Positions 1 through 15,169 of a DNA stretch of 64,000 bases are shown here, piece by piece. Every line of letters starts with the position of its first letter. Position 1 is the stretch's first letter. The notes under the pieces are model-generated. The model saw only the letters and a program-made list of their open reading frames with translations. It was not told where the DNA came from and searched no databases. The DNA comes from Dermatophagoides farinae (taxonomy: Eukaryota > Arthropoda > Arachnida > Sarcoptiformes > Pyroglyphidae), in contig NC_134683.1 in assembly GCF_024713945.1 (NCBI RefSeq), forward strand, positions 1,912,501 through 1,976,500, read 5' to 3'. Made by a program: the position numbers and the translations under genes.

Positions 1-3000
1 CAGCAACGAACAAAAAATCCTCTTGAAATAGAAATTATCAAATCAAAGTCCAGTGAGTGAAAAATATTTAGTCAAGATGTAGTGGTGATTTTTTGTTTTT
101 TTTCGCCACCAATAATAATGATGATAATAGAATAAAATTAAAATAAAGCTGTCGACAAATTGTATTAAATTTGTTTGGTTGAATACACACAATCGACCAA
201 CTAACCAGAAAAAAAATAAAACAAACATTTGACATTGATCGACACATTCAAAGGATTGTCTTGACTTTAACCTAGAAGATTTCTTTTTCCACATCTTCAT
301 CAATGATGATGATGATAATGACGTAACTTGACCATCAAATTTAAATTTTTTTTTTTGGTTCAATCAATAAACTTGAAATAAATGGGAAGGGGGAAAAAAC
401 GAGGAAAAGTAAATAACAATCTGTGCTGTTGTTACGTAATTCAAGTAAGTTGCAAAAAAAGCTACTTGTTGAATAATAAGTTCGGTTTGGAAGAAAAAAA
501 AATTAAAATTCTAACCAACAACAACAACAACAACAACGATAACGATTTTCTTCTTCAATCATTGAATTGAGATTGATCGATGACTGATGATAGCTTCTGA
601 TGAAATACACACACACACATACAGAAGCAGCAAACAAGAATATTATCATCATATGATTATTGATTATTATGAATATTTGATGAGACACTTGAAGATATCG
701 ATAATAGACTACATATAGACATTATTATTATGACAAGATGATTATCTCTTTCTAGTTTGGCATTTTTGGTGGTTTTTTTTATTGTTGTTGTTGTTGTTGT
801 TTTTTCTTTTACAAATTTAGTTAATTTTTAGTTTGATAGATCAATATTTTTCTTTTTGTTTTTTGTGTGTGTGTGTTTGTATGTTGATTTGATTCGATTT
901 GATTTTTTTTTTTGATTGATTGGCAGCTTCTTCAATCAAATACCTTAAAGCTAAAGACAAGAAGGAAGAAAAATGAACATTCTTTCCAGTTCTATCTCTA
1001 TTTCATCAATACGAATTAATGTCAATGATGATGATGATGATGATGATAATGATGACTTAATTCCGTAAGATTGATCGAATCGAATCGATTTTTTTTGTAT
1101 TTGCTATCAATTGGATGGGTTCTTGACCTAGAATCGTGAAATTTTTTTTTGTTCGCTTATTTATTCGACGAATGTCACGGATAATATAATTACCGCTCGA
1201 TTCGAGAATTGGACTAGAACGAATTTGTTTTTGTTGTTGTTGTTGTTGTTTCATGTCGATCAACGGTTTTTATGAATTTGGTGATTTATAAATTGCATGA
1301 ACAAAACAGAACATTTGGAAAAAAAACACCTAATCATCACTATCAGAATGAATTACTGGTCTGGGTGTTGAGGGTAGAATAATGTTGAATGGCAGAAAAA
1401 TTGCCAAATGTTGTTGATGCAAAACATTGATCGATCGATTGATCGATTGAATGATCGAATAAATTTGATCATAGGTCGTTTTTTTGATTGCCATCAATTT
1501 ATGGATGAACATTTTGTGGCATGTATACTAGGGTACTGTTGCTATTATAATTTGATGGTGATATAATGTGCAACAGGTTTAGTTCATAACGGTAATTTTT
1601 TCTTCTTACATTGTCTTAATCAAAGATTCCGGGAATTTTTATTTTGATTTTTCCAACGGTCATTTTTGCGGTTTCAACGATATGATAAATAATGGTGATG
1701 ATCATTGGATTTTTTTTTTCACCCGTTATAAAATAATGAGTTTATTGACATTCAACATTCTGACTGGGGTAAATTTTTATTTTTTCTCCCACCTGCTTGT
1801 GTGTGTGTGCGTGCGTGAATGATGAATCATCATTTGATTCGATTGACAATTTTAAATCTAAAACAAAACCAAAAAAAAAAAAATTTTCGGTTCCAGATTT
1901 TTAGAAAAATGAGCAAAAAAAAACTTTCACTTCAAATCATCGCATACTCGCACACACACAGTAAAAAAAAAACATTGATATACTACCGTATAAGGATCTA
2001 CAGGAAAAAAAATCCAATACAAAAAAAAGATGATGATGAAGAGTTTGATGATATCATTATTTCAATTTTTTTTTAAACATCATCAATGATGAACGTGATC
2101 ATCATTAACAACAACAACAACAACAACAACAAATTTTGACATTATACAAAATGAATGGATTCGATAATGTCATTTTCATTCCAAACACACACACATACAC
2201 ACACACACACACACAAAAATTTTCATTCCCGAAAAAGGTTAATGAATGAGTTTAATGCTGTTGCACACAAATGGCAATGATCAACGATCAATGATCAATG
2301 ATGATGATGATGATCAGGTAGCTATAAATATCACTTGTAGTAGTAGGCGTTGTTTTTTCATGTCTATTTTTAAATTTTTTTTTTCTTCTTTCCTTAATAA
2401 ATAACACCCCGGAACATTGTCATTTTGAATTTAAATCCATGTTTTTTTTTGTTCTCTTATTATCATCATTCATATTTTCAATCAATCGAATAAATTGAAT
2501 GATTTTAAATGATGATGATGATAGTCACGGTAAACGAATTAAATTTTTTTTTCTCATTCATTCATTCATTTTGTACTGTGTGTGTGTGTATATTGTGATA
2601 TATATAGTGATAATGGGTAAAGGGGTACCATGCATCATAGCATGTAATTGATGGTTATAAACATACACACACACACCGGAGATAATATGAAGCATGAAAT
2701 ATGTTTCTACAACAACAATAACAAAAAGGAAATGATTATGATTGTGATTGTGAACACATCATCATCATCATCATCATGGTGATCATCATCATCATTAAAA
2801 TCGAATAGATTTGCCATCACATAATTCAGTCATGAGGTTAGCAATATCAAACCATTGTGAATGAATGAAATTTTGATTCGATGACGACGACGACGACCAA
2901 AAAGGAAGGGTTATCGTAATGTATATAATGATGATGTGTAGATGTCGATTAATGGCATTCTAGCCAACAAAATAAAAATAGTGAAATAGAGAAACATTCA

Positions 3001-5406
3001 ACGAAGCAAACCAACCAACCGACCAGTCAACTAAACAACCTAACGAATGTCAATCATTCAGGAAGAGAATTTCACATTGGTTGAATAATTTTTTTTTTTT
3101 TATTCATTTATGACAAGGAAGAGTAAATACCATATACATATACATAGAAATCTTATAGCTTCCTAGATGATTTATATATCAACCATCAGTGGTGGTGGTT
3201 GATATCCTTTTCTTCTAGTGAATGAATGATGATTTAACATCTACCATCATCATCATCATCATCAACATTTAGTAAAACAACAACAAACAGATTGTTATCA
3301 ACGCCAAATCAAGAGAATTATCGCTACACACACGCACACAAACAAAAACATCTAAAATGATTATGATGATGATGATGATGATGAACGCTAATAATAATAA
3401 TCATCATCATCATCATCTTCAATGACAACAAAGAACATCGACATTTCAATGATTAAACTTCGATTTTTTTTCTTGGTCTCACACACACACACACATTTAA
3501 TGGTTTTTCAAACCGAAAGGGTTATATAATCAATTTTGAAGAATAAAAATAAAAAATTCCATTAGCATCATACATGGTAGACTTTTTGTTGTTGTTGTTG
3601 TTGTTGTTGGTCATCATCACAATGATAATGATAATCATAATCATGGCCAAGGTTGTTGTTGTTGTCAAATTGTTCATGTTCATGTACACACACAAACACA
3701 CACACACACACGGACAACTGGTTGGTATCATCAAAATGTCTCAAGGACATCTCAAGGATAGATGATGCACTTAAAATCTTTACCCCTTTCCTATTTCTCG
3801 CTCTCTCTCTCTCATTCATTCATCCGTTCATTCTGTTGTTTTTTTTATAAATTCACAGTTGAATGAATATTCTCACACACACACACAGACACACAATATT
3901 TAAGGTAGGTAACCAGGTAGATAGGGTAGGAAGACGATCATCATCATCATCATCATCATTCTATTGTTATCCATACTGATGATGATGATCGTCGTCGTCG
4001 ATAGAATCAACCAAACGAAAAAAAAACGGTGATGACATTATTAACCCATTCACCTGGTTATTATCACTATGGCAGTAATAGAAATATAGTAAGAAAGATG
4101 GAATATCATGATGAAAAAAAAACCATCATCATCTTGATTATTATTTTGTCGTTGTTTTCTGATTGGAAATTCGTGAAATTTTTTTGCTTAAAAAATAATC
4201 AACAATTCAATCCATCATCATCATTATCTCGTCAATGAAGATGAATATGAAGAAGGCATCAACATCATCATTTATTGTTTCTTTGTACCAAGAAAATATT
4301 TAAAAAAAAGAAAAATTAAAAATTCAATCAATGTTAATAACAATTTACCCATTTGTTGTTTCAATTTTGGAATCTAAAATGTTTCAAAATAAGCAACTTG
4401 CAGAAATTTTGTAAAAAAGTTTTCCATTTTCCAATTTTGGCCATATAATTTGGATGAAATTTTTTTTCCGTGCGTGTGTTATCGCGTACGTAAGCAATGA
4501 ATGTTATCGTGCATGATGATCATCATCATCACCAGTATCGATCCATTGATTATAAATGTGATTTTTGGGGAAAATTTTTTTTTTTTGTTATCTTCAATAC
4601 AACCCAATCAATTGGATTTGATTGATTCATCAATGCATCGGACATACACATACACACACAATCATCTTTGGATCGATTGAAATTGAATATTGATGGTATT
4701 TTTTTTCAAGAAAAAAAAGATGAAACCAATAAATCAATCAATAAAATTGTCGATTAAATTTTTTTTTTTTTGGTTAATTGAAAACTTATAAAATATTCAT
4801 CATCATCAATATTGATGGGAAAATTTTTTTTTTTTTTTTGCTAAAAGATTGCTGAATTTTATGATTTTGAACATCAATGTGTGTCGCTAAAATATGTGAT
4901 CATGGAACTAATTCATTCAATCAAACATGACATGATGATGATGATGATGATGAGAGGCGTCGTAAATAATACAGTGAACAAAAAAAAATAATAATAACCG
5001 ACACCACCATCATTGTAATATCGTTAGTGAATTTAAATTTTTTTCCAGAGTTCCGGTTTGTATGTGTGTGGTCGTCTTCTATTTTATTTTTTGGTCTTGT
5101 TTTTCCATTTTTCCATCTTTTTTTCTGATTGAATAATGATAATAAATGATTTTTTTTTAATTGATAAATTTTTGACTCGTTTTTCTTTTGATCATCTAGC
5201 CATTCATTCATTCATTCATTCATTCAATGATGATAATCATAATGATGGGCGTATCAAACATCGAATCATGATGATGATGATGAAGTGAACATCTTGATCA
5301 AAAATGAACCAAATTTAGCTATTTTTTTTGAATGGAAAAATTTTTTTTTCTCTTATTCAACATGAAAAATGAACTAATAAATTTTCAATCCTGACATTTG
5401 ACATGT

Positions 5407-5431
5407 CACACACACACACACACACACACAC
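5407..5431. repeat. (CA)n microsatellite
   Basis: Uninterrupted CA repeat, 25 bases. Confidence 0.95.
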
Positions 5432-7961
5432 TTCATGTCATCCGGGCAAAAACCAAATGTCAAAATGCATTTGGTTCTGACTACTGTGTCATCGTTTTTC
5501 TTTTTATTTTTTTTTTATTCTCTACATTATGGTTTGTTAATGTTAACATCAGCAGCAGCAGCAAACCAGATGTCTAATTCATCAAAAAAAAAAAAAAAAA
5601 AATCAAACAAACATTTGAACGACGAATTCAATTCAATTCAATTCAATTTCAGAATACGAGACAAACAAACAAACAAAAAAATCTCGACTACATTTAAAAT
5701 GTATATAAAAATGTCCAAAAAAAAAAAAAAAAAATTTTGGCGTTTTCATCATCATGTATAAAACTCCAATGATCTGTTTTGATGATGATGGTGATGGTTC
5801 TGTGTGTATGGCACATCCACATTATCCACAATATCCAACGAAATCAAGTGATGAATTTTTGTTTCTTTCTTTCGTATGGTGGATGAATTTTAAAAGATAT
5901 TTTTAGAAAACGGAGCCCAGAAAAAAACAGTCATTTTTCTGTTTGATTTTTTTTTGAAATTTAAAATTTCCATTCATCTTTTTACATAAATATATATCTG
6001 AATGATGATGAGCACGAAAAAAAATGGAATGAAAACAACAAAGACCAACATGATCAAATGGATCGTTTTTTTTTTTTGGCGATAATAGAAAATTATAGAT
6101 GATCATTGGTGTTGTTGTTGTTGATGATGATGATGAAGATGATTATATAATCAAGATAATTATAAAAAAATGGATATAAAAAGCAATAATCCATGATTTG
6201 AGTGATGATGAACACGTGAAATGATGGGATGTAAAAATTTTTTTTTCGTTTCAATTTCATTCTGGTTGTTTTTTTTGGCATTATGGCGTTACCATACGGA
6301 AGCCAGTTTTTTTTTGGCTATGAAAAACCAGAAAAATCCATTAATTTTTCAATTTACAATAATTTTATGTAGTACCAAATTTTTATTTTCTTGTTGGTGA
6401 GAATGAGATTCATTTTGTTGGTTTATTTGTTTGTCCTAATTTTTTGTTGCGTCGTTTTTTTGCGTTTCTTTGTTTTTTTTTTTTTTTTTTTTGATTTCCA
6501 GGAAAGAAAATGAAATAAAAAAAAATAAAATAAAATTTTAAAACCCAAATCTGATATATTTATGCTAAAAGAAAAAGGGAAAAAAACATGGGCGTCAACA
6601 ACAATGTTTGAAATGATGATGATGATATGGAATGGAAAATTGATTCATGGATGCTTCTGACCACCACTGCCACCACCACCGCCACCAACGACGACGATGT
6701 GTCCATCCCGAATTTTTTATTAGTATTTTACTACGTTCTTATTGAGCCCACGATTTTTATCTGATGAGATGAAACAAACAAACAAACAAACACAGAAAAA
6801 AATACCAGAGAGTTTACTTGACCGATTTGATTGGATAGGAACAAAAATTGGAGTTTTTTTCTGCTTTGCTGCAACGATGATGATGAGGCTTATGATGACT
6901 AGATTCATGATTATCATTAATTTACCTCTCTCATTCTTTCCCCATCTTCTCCCAATTTTACTAAATCAATTTGGTCATTTTGATTCATTCAATTTTTTTT
7001 TCTGGTTTATGATGATGATGAAGATGATGATTTTAATCACCTTGATGACCGTAGAAAATTATTATTAAAAAAAAAAATTTATGTTAATCATCCTCATCAT
7101 AATCGAAACAAGCATATTCATTGATGATGATGATGATCAAACAAATTAGAATGATGGATTTATATACCGGAACAATCAAAAAAAAAAATGGAATTAACCA
7201 GAAAAATGATGATTACGATCATCATTGATAATAATTGAATGAATAATGAGCAAAAAGAAAAAAAAAGATATAAATCGGTGATAATAAATCTGAAGAATAA
7301 AACGGTAGGTACAATTTAAATTTGTTATTTATATTCATCCACATCCATATCATCATCATCATCATTATCATTATCGTTATAATCAACCAATTATCATCAG
7401 AAAATTTTCATCAAACGAAAAAAAAACATACAACATTCGATTCATCAGTCATCAATCAAGAGAAAAAAATAACATGATAACAGCTGTGTTTGCAAAAAAA
7501 AAAATGAATGAATGAATGAATACCAATTCAATATTGAACATATTGGTACCGGGATTGAATTTTTTTTTAGTACAACGATGATTGACATGAATGAATCAAA
7601 AAAAAAGAAAAAATTGATTCGTGTGTTCACTGTTTCAATTTGTGATTAGATATCGATGACATACAATTTACAAATCAATGGATGGATTCAATGATGATGA
7701 TGATGATCAGAAGCAGCAGCAGCAGCAGCAGCAATCCAGAAGAAGAAGATGGTATATTTGATGGAAAAAAATTGATGTAATGATTGAAAATGAAAAAAAA
7801 AATAACAAACAAGAAACATTTCCGAATCAATTTGATAATGATGACAAGATCCAGATGATTTTTTTTTTCGTTTGTTTGTTTCTTTTTGATTATTATTGAT
7901 TTAACACATAAGGATTGTTGTTGTTGCCGTTGCTGTTGAATTTGAAATAGAATTCATCGGC

Positions 7962-7996
<35 letters not shown>
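7962..7996. repeat. (CAT)n microsatellite
   Basis: Uninterrupted CAT repeat, 35 bases, one of the longest of the most common repeat class in this window. Confidence 0.95.
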
Positions 7997-8647
7997 ACCA
8001 ATCAGGTTCGATGACCACCATGATTGCAATATTTGATTATTTTTCATCAACATCATCATCATCGATTTCTGGAACGGAAAAAAAATTCAATTTTTTTTCC
8101 TCTCGAAATTGAAACAATCAAAATTTGAAACAATTTTTTTTTGTTTCACCACTCTTTTTTTGTTTGAAAACCATTGATCAAAGATTGTGAAAAGAGTTGT
8201 TTGACAAATGAATTGAGTGAACAAAGAGAACAAATGTTCCAACAATAGGATCAATGGTTCGTGTGTGTGATGCGTTTGCGATGCGTACAAAGATTTGATT
8301 TTGATACATTTTTTGTTGTTGTTGTTGTTGTGAATAAGACATTGACAGACATGATGATGATGATGATTGTTGTTATAATGATGATTTACGATTTTCATTG
8401 GATGATGATGATGGAAAGACAGACAACAACAAAAAAAAAACAAAAAGTTCCAGAAATTGGATCAATGAATTTATATATCATGTTGAGATGGTGATAAATG
8501 GATTTTTTTTCAACTTATTTGAATCCATTGACCACTACTACTGCTACTACTGCCGATTCATACAGATTTCCGGAGCTACTTTGTTACATAATTTGGAAAT
8601 TAATTGACAAAAAAAAAATTTTGTTTCAACTGTTTTTGTTGTTTCAA

Positions 8648-8652
<5 letters not shown>

Positions 8653-8681
<29 letters not shown>
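8653..8681. repeat. T29 homopolymer
   Basis: Uninterrupted run of 29 T. Confidence 0.95.
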
Positions 8682-10852
8682 GGATAATTTACATATTTTT
8701 CCTATATGCAAAAAAAAAAAATCAATTTCAAGATAAACGGTCTCTTTTTATTTGTTGTTTTACATTTTGTGAATGAAAAAAAAAATTGATTGATTGATTC
8801 GTTGAAAAATTCGTCTGATCAAAAATTTATCTCCATAATATTTTGGTAATAGGAAAGGAAAAAAAACCCGGTAGTTTTTCTTCTTCCCATTTTTTTTGTT
8901 TTTTTTTGTTTACATTCAATTTGAAATTATTTGCATTGATGAATCGAACGATGTTGGTGGCGGTCGGTCGGTCGGTTGGACACTGCCCGAGATGAGGAAA
9001 TTTTTTTTATTTTTTCAAGTTTTTGTTTTTCGATATAAAAATTTTTTTTTCGATGATTAATTCTTCAATATAAAGCTAGACAGACAGACACAATAATGAT
9101 TATGATATGATCGTCGTCGTCATCATCATCATTATCATTTTTCATCTTTCTAATGATTAAAATTATCTCTACCTACACACACACACACACACACATACAC
9201 AAGGCAATCCTTGTATCCTGAATTGATTCTTGTCATAATTTTGTTGGATAATTCTATCATTCTGATTCTATTCCGGTTCCAATGGAAACAAAGTTCAAAG
9301 TTTGTGGGGGGTGGAACAAAAGAAAAAGAAACATTATTGATTGAATGAAATGGGAGAAAGCATCCGAATTTGTCATGTTTTTTTTTATTATTTTTAACAT
9401 GTGGATGTTTTTATTGGTTAGCTAGGATAATATGTCCATATGTCGTATAGCATGGCTATGGGGCTACGACGAGTTCATTGAGAATTTTTGTTTGGAAGTG
9501 AGAGATGGATGATGATGATGATGGTGGTGGTGGTACTAGCATCCTTGTATATATCCTTTTCAGCTTGGGCATATATATTCTCTTTCAATGCTCCTTATTT
9601 CTAATTCATTTTGCTCTTACTTCATGATTATGATGGTTTATATTTGTTCATTGGATCCGAGATTGGTCAATAATCATCATACCACATATATATAAATGTG
9701 AAAATGAAACTCTAACATGAGATCGATAGAATACATCATAGGGATGTTTGTATTTGGAATGGAAAATGAAAAAAAAGAAAAGAAAAGATAGTCAGAGTTT
9801 GAGAGAGCGATAAAATAAAAAAAGAGATTCGAAAACTTGCTGCGGCGGCTGCTGCTGCTGCTTTTTTACGATTTGTTGTTGTTGTTATTATTTTGCTGCT
9901 CCATTAGTTTGTGTTGGTGTGTGTGTTTTTGTATAGATCCTTTATATTTGCAGACAAACATACATTGGGATTGGCCATCAAACATGATCATAGCTGTCGT
10001 AGTCGTTGATATTGTTGTTGTTGTTGTTGTAGCAAAGATATGAGCCATTCGGTCGTTTGAAGCCGAACTTAAAACACACAGACATACATATACAATACAC
10101 ATTGTGTGTGTGTGTGTTGTTTGTGTATTTGGATGAAGTAAAATGCCAAATTTTTTTTTTTTACCTTTTACTGGCCACCATGTTTCAATGTTTCATGTGT
10201 TTTGATGATTTTGTGAGCAATGTGGAATGTTTTGATTTTTTTTTCTTGTACCCTCATTTTTTAACAATGTGATTTTGTGATTGTTTACAACAAATCATCA
10301 TTTCCAATAAGAAAACAAAAAACAACATGGTGACATCAAAACAACAACATTGTCACACACATACACACAAATCCAATGATTATCATCCTACCTTTTTTTG
10401 TTAAAGCCATTTTGATGATAATGGTGATGATTTATTTATATATAAAAATGTGTGTGTGTGTGTGTGTTTGGTACTCAAATCATTCTGTGATTGATGCTAT
10501 GCTTCTTCTATCCACCATCACAAACAAACAGCAAACGACAATGAATGAATTGAATTGAATGAATGCTAAAAGGAAAAATTATTATTATTGGTTTTATAGA
10601 AGAAAAAAAATCAAAATTATCCTTCCAATTTATTTTGGTAAACGAACAAATGACATCGACGATCTGATGTGATCAATATTGACTACTGCCACCACCACCA
10701 CCACCACAACAACAACAACAACAACGGCAACACAACTACCACCAATAACATCAACAACAATCACCACTATCTTCAATATTCAATCATCTTAAAATGATCA
10801 TCAATTTGATTAAACATCAAATCAAATTATCCAAAATAAACTACTACTATTA

Positions 10853-10879
10853 GTGTGTGTGTGTGTGTGTGTGTGTGTG
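10853..10879. repeat. (GT)n microsatellite
   Basis: Uninterrupted GT repeat, 27 bases. Confidence 0.95.
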
Positions 10880-13710
10880 AGTGTATATATTGTCGTTTAT
10901 ATATTTGTTTTTATGAGTGTGATATGATCCATTCATTCATTCATTTTTTTCAGTGTGTGTATGTGTGTTTTTTTTTCTGGAACAACAATTTGGTTCTGCA
11001 TTTTTTTTTTTTTTTTTTTGTTATAAAAAAAACAACCAAAACATGATGTCGTTGTCGTATTATTGTCGGCTTGTGGTGTTCACCCTTTAGCTAAATTTTT
11101 GTAAATAGCCATCATCATAATCATAACCATCATCATCATCATTATTATTATATGATGGTTATATATACGTTGATGACTTCTAAATTTATGTGGTTAACAT
11201 CATCATCATCATCATCATCAATATCATTATAATTGATCTAGCTGTAAAATAAAATAACACCAGCAGCAGTAGCAAGCAACACAGTGGTGAAAATTAAAAA
11301 AAAAATCGATCAAGCTAAAATCATATTAAAGTTTTTTTTTATATTATACATGTGTGTGTCTGTTTTGATTTTTTTTTTCTCCAACATTGTGAATCATCAT
11401 CATCATCATGGAACAAAAAAATTAATCATCATGCCATAATCAATGATGATCATCATCATCATTTTCAATTCGGTTAGTATGATTTTTATCTTTACTCTCT
11501 CTCTCTCTGTGTGTGTGTTATGTTGTTTGGTTGTTGTTGTTCATCAATCCGGATTGATTTTGTTTTCATTATATATGGGATAAATTCGTTGTTGATTTTT
11601 CGTTGGATGATGATGATGATGATGATGAAAATTTAGAGCAAAAAAAAATGAAGGTGAATCATCATCATCATCATCAACAACAACAAATGAACTTTTACAG
11701 ACAATTTATTTCATATATAAAAAACAAGGTGAATACAATAACGATGATCGGATGTGTGTATTTTAATGTTAACAACAAAATAAAAATGCATTTGTCATCT
11801 ACCGGATTTCTCGACAAACATATCTATGTCAATCATCATTAATTTGACAGAAACAAAAACCTAAAATATGCGATATATATGTTCAATCAATCTGATTCTA
11901 TTATTTTGAATTTGGATCATCATTGATGATGTGATAATGGTGTGTTTTTTGTTGTTGTTGTTGTTTTTGCCACTCGATAATGATGGATGATTTGGAAAAT
12001 CATCCATATGTTAACATGTAAAAATGTACTTGATATGTTGATGTATGGATTTCATTTCATTTTAATTCATCTTTATTTGATGATGACAATAATCAACAAC
12101 CAACAAACGATAGTTCATCATCATCATCATCATCAACCATTATCATTATCATTATCCTTGGAACCCGGCAACCATAACTTTATACAACAAAATATTATCC
12201 ATAAAATCATATATAATGATAATGATGATGATGATGATGAAGCCTCATAGGATTATAATATTGTTGCTGTTGTTACCGGTTGATGCGGCTAAGATAATGA
12301 TGATGATGATGATTTTTAATCACAATGAATAAAAAAAATAGAATAATAAACCCAAACAGGCAACAAGTGTGTGTATGTATGTGTGTGCATATAGACATAT
12401 GAACATCAATGTCTCAAAAAACTTGACTTTTTTTTTCTTCTTCTGCTGCAATATCCATTACATTCATTCATTCATTCATAGAGAAACACTTGTTGAATTT
12501 GTGTAGCCAATAAACATCATTTTAACTGATGTTTCTTCCAACTTATTTCGTTAAATGTTTTGGTTGATGATAATATGCTACACAGCCAAAAGTTTTGAGA
12601 TGATTGTTGTTATTGTTGTTGATGCTCTTTCAAGTATTGATTGACATTACTGGCCTACTTCTTCAGGCCAATGGTGATCATCATCATCATCATCATCATT
12701 ATTATAATAAAAGTTGTCTTTGTGTTGTTGCTGTTGTTGTGATTGTATTCAATGTTTTGATGATGATAATGATGTTCATCGATTATTGACCACTACACAT
12801 TGATCATCATCATCATTATCTAGAGTGAGAAATCAAATCAAATGGATGTATATATGTTCAAACACACTGGTTATATAACCCTTTTTTTCCCCTACTATTG
12901 ATAATAAGTTTGTCTACCTTACCTTTTTCTTTGAATTGTTAATGTTTGTTGTGTGTGTGTGTGTGTGTGTGTGGATTCTTATTTTACTCTACTTTTTCAT
13001 TCATTCATTCATTCATTCATTCACCTTAACAATGATATGGTTCGATGACCATTTTGTTCTCAATAATTGCTTATATTCACATGGAAAAACACACACACAC
13101 ACAGAGACTGGTATATATGAAATTAATTTGTGTAAATAATTTTAAAAAAATAAAATGAAAATAGTAGGGTTAACCGGCAAAGCCAATTACCTTGAAAATT
13201 GATGATGCATTATCAATCTCTGAGAATTTTTGGTGCCAAATGATGATGATAATGAATGAATGAATGAATGATTTTTAGTAGCAGACTAAACAAACGAATT
13301 TGTTGCAAAACACACACACACACACATGGATATGGTTGTCATTTTTTTTTTCTATTTACCTGTTTCAATGTTATTGACGATGACATATTCAATATTGAAT
13401 ATTTGATTCAAATTCGATTCGATCCAATGACGAATAGGAAAAAAATAAAATAAATCAATAGCCTACTTGTTGTTGTTGTATGTTGTATTAGGATTATTTT
13501 TGGCTTTTTTCAAGAGACAGAGAAATTGAAAATGATAATCAAACATATGAAAACAGATCAGATATCAGGTTTCATCGACTATCATTTCAAGATTTACAGC
13601 CGTAACGAAACAAAAAAAATATTCATAAATACGGATAGAGTGGACGTTATTGAACAAAAAATATTAATGCTGTTGGCATTGAACATGGCAGACATATATT
13701 CATGATTATT

Positions 13711-13735
13711 GATGATGATGATGATGATGATGATG
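13711..13735. repeat. (GAT)n microsatellite
   Basis: Uninterrupted GAT repeat, 25 bases. Confidence 0.95.
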
Positions 13736-15147
13736 TAAATGATGGTGATGGTGATGATGATGATTTTAATCATATCATATCAAATTTTAAATCCATATAT
13801 ATGCAGAGAGATAGATGAAAAAAAAACTGGACGATTAGGCTAGAATGAATTGATTTCTGATGATTGATCGAATACAAAAAACAATTCGTTCGTTGTATCC
13901 ATTTTCATTCATTTATTTATATCATTTTTTTAAAAGAAAAAAGAAAAATGAAAAATGATGAATGACAGGAGAATGAAAAATAGAAAATGAAATGGTTAAA
14001 GTGATAATTCAAATGGCTAAAATTAACACGTTGTCATCAACATTTCAATGTAATCTCGTGTTTTCAGCTTGTTTGATGATGATGATGATGAGAAAATGAT
14101 GTAAATAGACAAAAAAAAAATTTTAAATGTGGTGAAATGAAAAAAATGAATGAATGATTGATTCAATTTGATTTTTGATGTGTTGAAACGAGAGAATGCT
14201 ACTGTGTAGAAATAAAAAGTTTGTTCCAAAATTTGTAATCATTTGGTTGATTGAAATCAATCTGTGTGTATCGAAAAAATTTTTTTTCTGATAAAAATAT
14301 TGCTCAATGGAATGAAATGAAATCAATCAATCAATCAATGTTGTGTGTAGGTGGACAATAATAACAAATTGACCTGTATGATTTGTTTCAAAATTCTTGT
14401 CGAATAAAATTATTATGTGAAAATATAAAATCATCATGATAACCGGTGTATTTTTTTTCCCCTCCAACCCTATCGCTATTTTTCTCTGACATACATTTTC
14501 TCACATCATTTCTATCAACAACAACAACAACCAAAGACCTTGGCCTTTGGTCAGTTTGAAAATGATAATAATAATGATTTGAAGCGGTAAAAAAAAAATT
14601 TTAAAAATTATCGCTTCTGGAAATGATGAGAATGCGAGAAAGAGAAAAAAAAATTCATCCAAAAAACTCTTCCATCAATCATCAATCTTTGTTGTTGTTG
14701 TTGTTGTTAACTTGAAGCCAATTTTTCTATGAGAAAAAAAATTGAAACAAAATGAATTGTGTGTGTGTGTGTTTTTTTTTTTATTCAGATCGGAAACTGT
14801 CAATTACATGAAAAGCAAATTTGCTTTTATTTTGTTTTTTAAATCTAATTTCAATTTCAAAAAAAAATACGAATGTAGACCACCGATTGTTTTATTTCAT
14901 TTCAATCTTGATTTTTTTTTGCATTTTTAATCTTAATATTTCAATTCACTGATTATCATCATCGTCATCATCATCGAATGATTATCATTCGAATTACTAT
15001 GTTGTGGTTGTTGTTGTTGTTGTTGTTGTAATTGTTTTATTGATTGATTGTATTCATTCATTCATTCATATTCCAAAATATTCAATTCAATTGAATCGAT
15101 AAATTTTAAAATCAATTTATTCACCACACTTTACATCATTGACCTCC

Positions 15148-15169
15148 GTGTGTGTGTGTGTGTGTGTGT
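15148..15169. repeat. (GT)n microsatellite
   Basis: Uninterrupted GT repeat, 22 bases. Confidence 0.95.

Larger units (their letters stand above)
1..9000. other. Microsatellite-rich non-coding DNA
   Basis: I see no gene I can support here. Both strands are dominated by CAT/ATG, CAA/GTT and CA/GT microsatellites and by A or T runs, and the open frames read as homopolymers (His, Ile, Met, Val, Gln) of these repeats. Two short minus-strand open frames at 1057-1263 and 1330-1512 are less repetitive and are treated as a finding. No tRNA or rRNA was recognised. The region could be intergenic or an upstream intron of the plus-strand gene. Confidence 0.6.

Noticed and set aside
9420-9480. Possible structured RNA in a repeat-poor patch
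   Set aside because: No stable stem or tRNA box was found on inspection.
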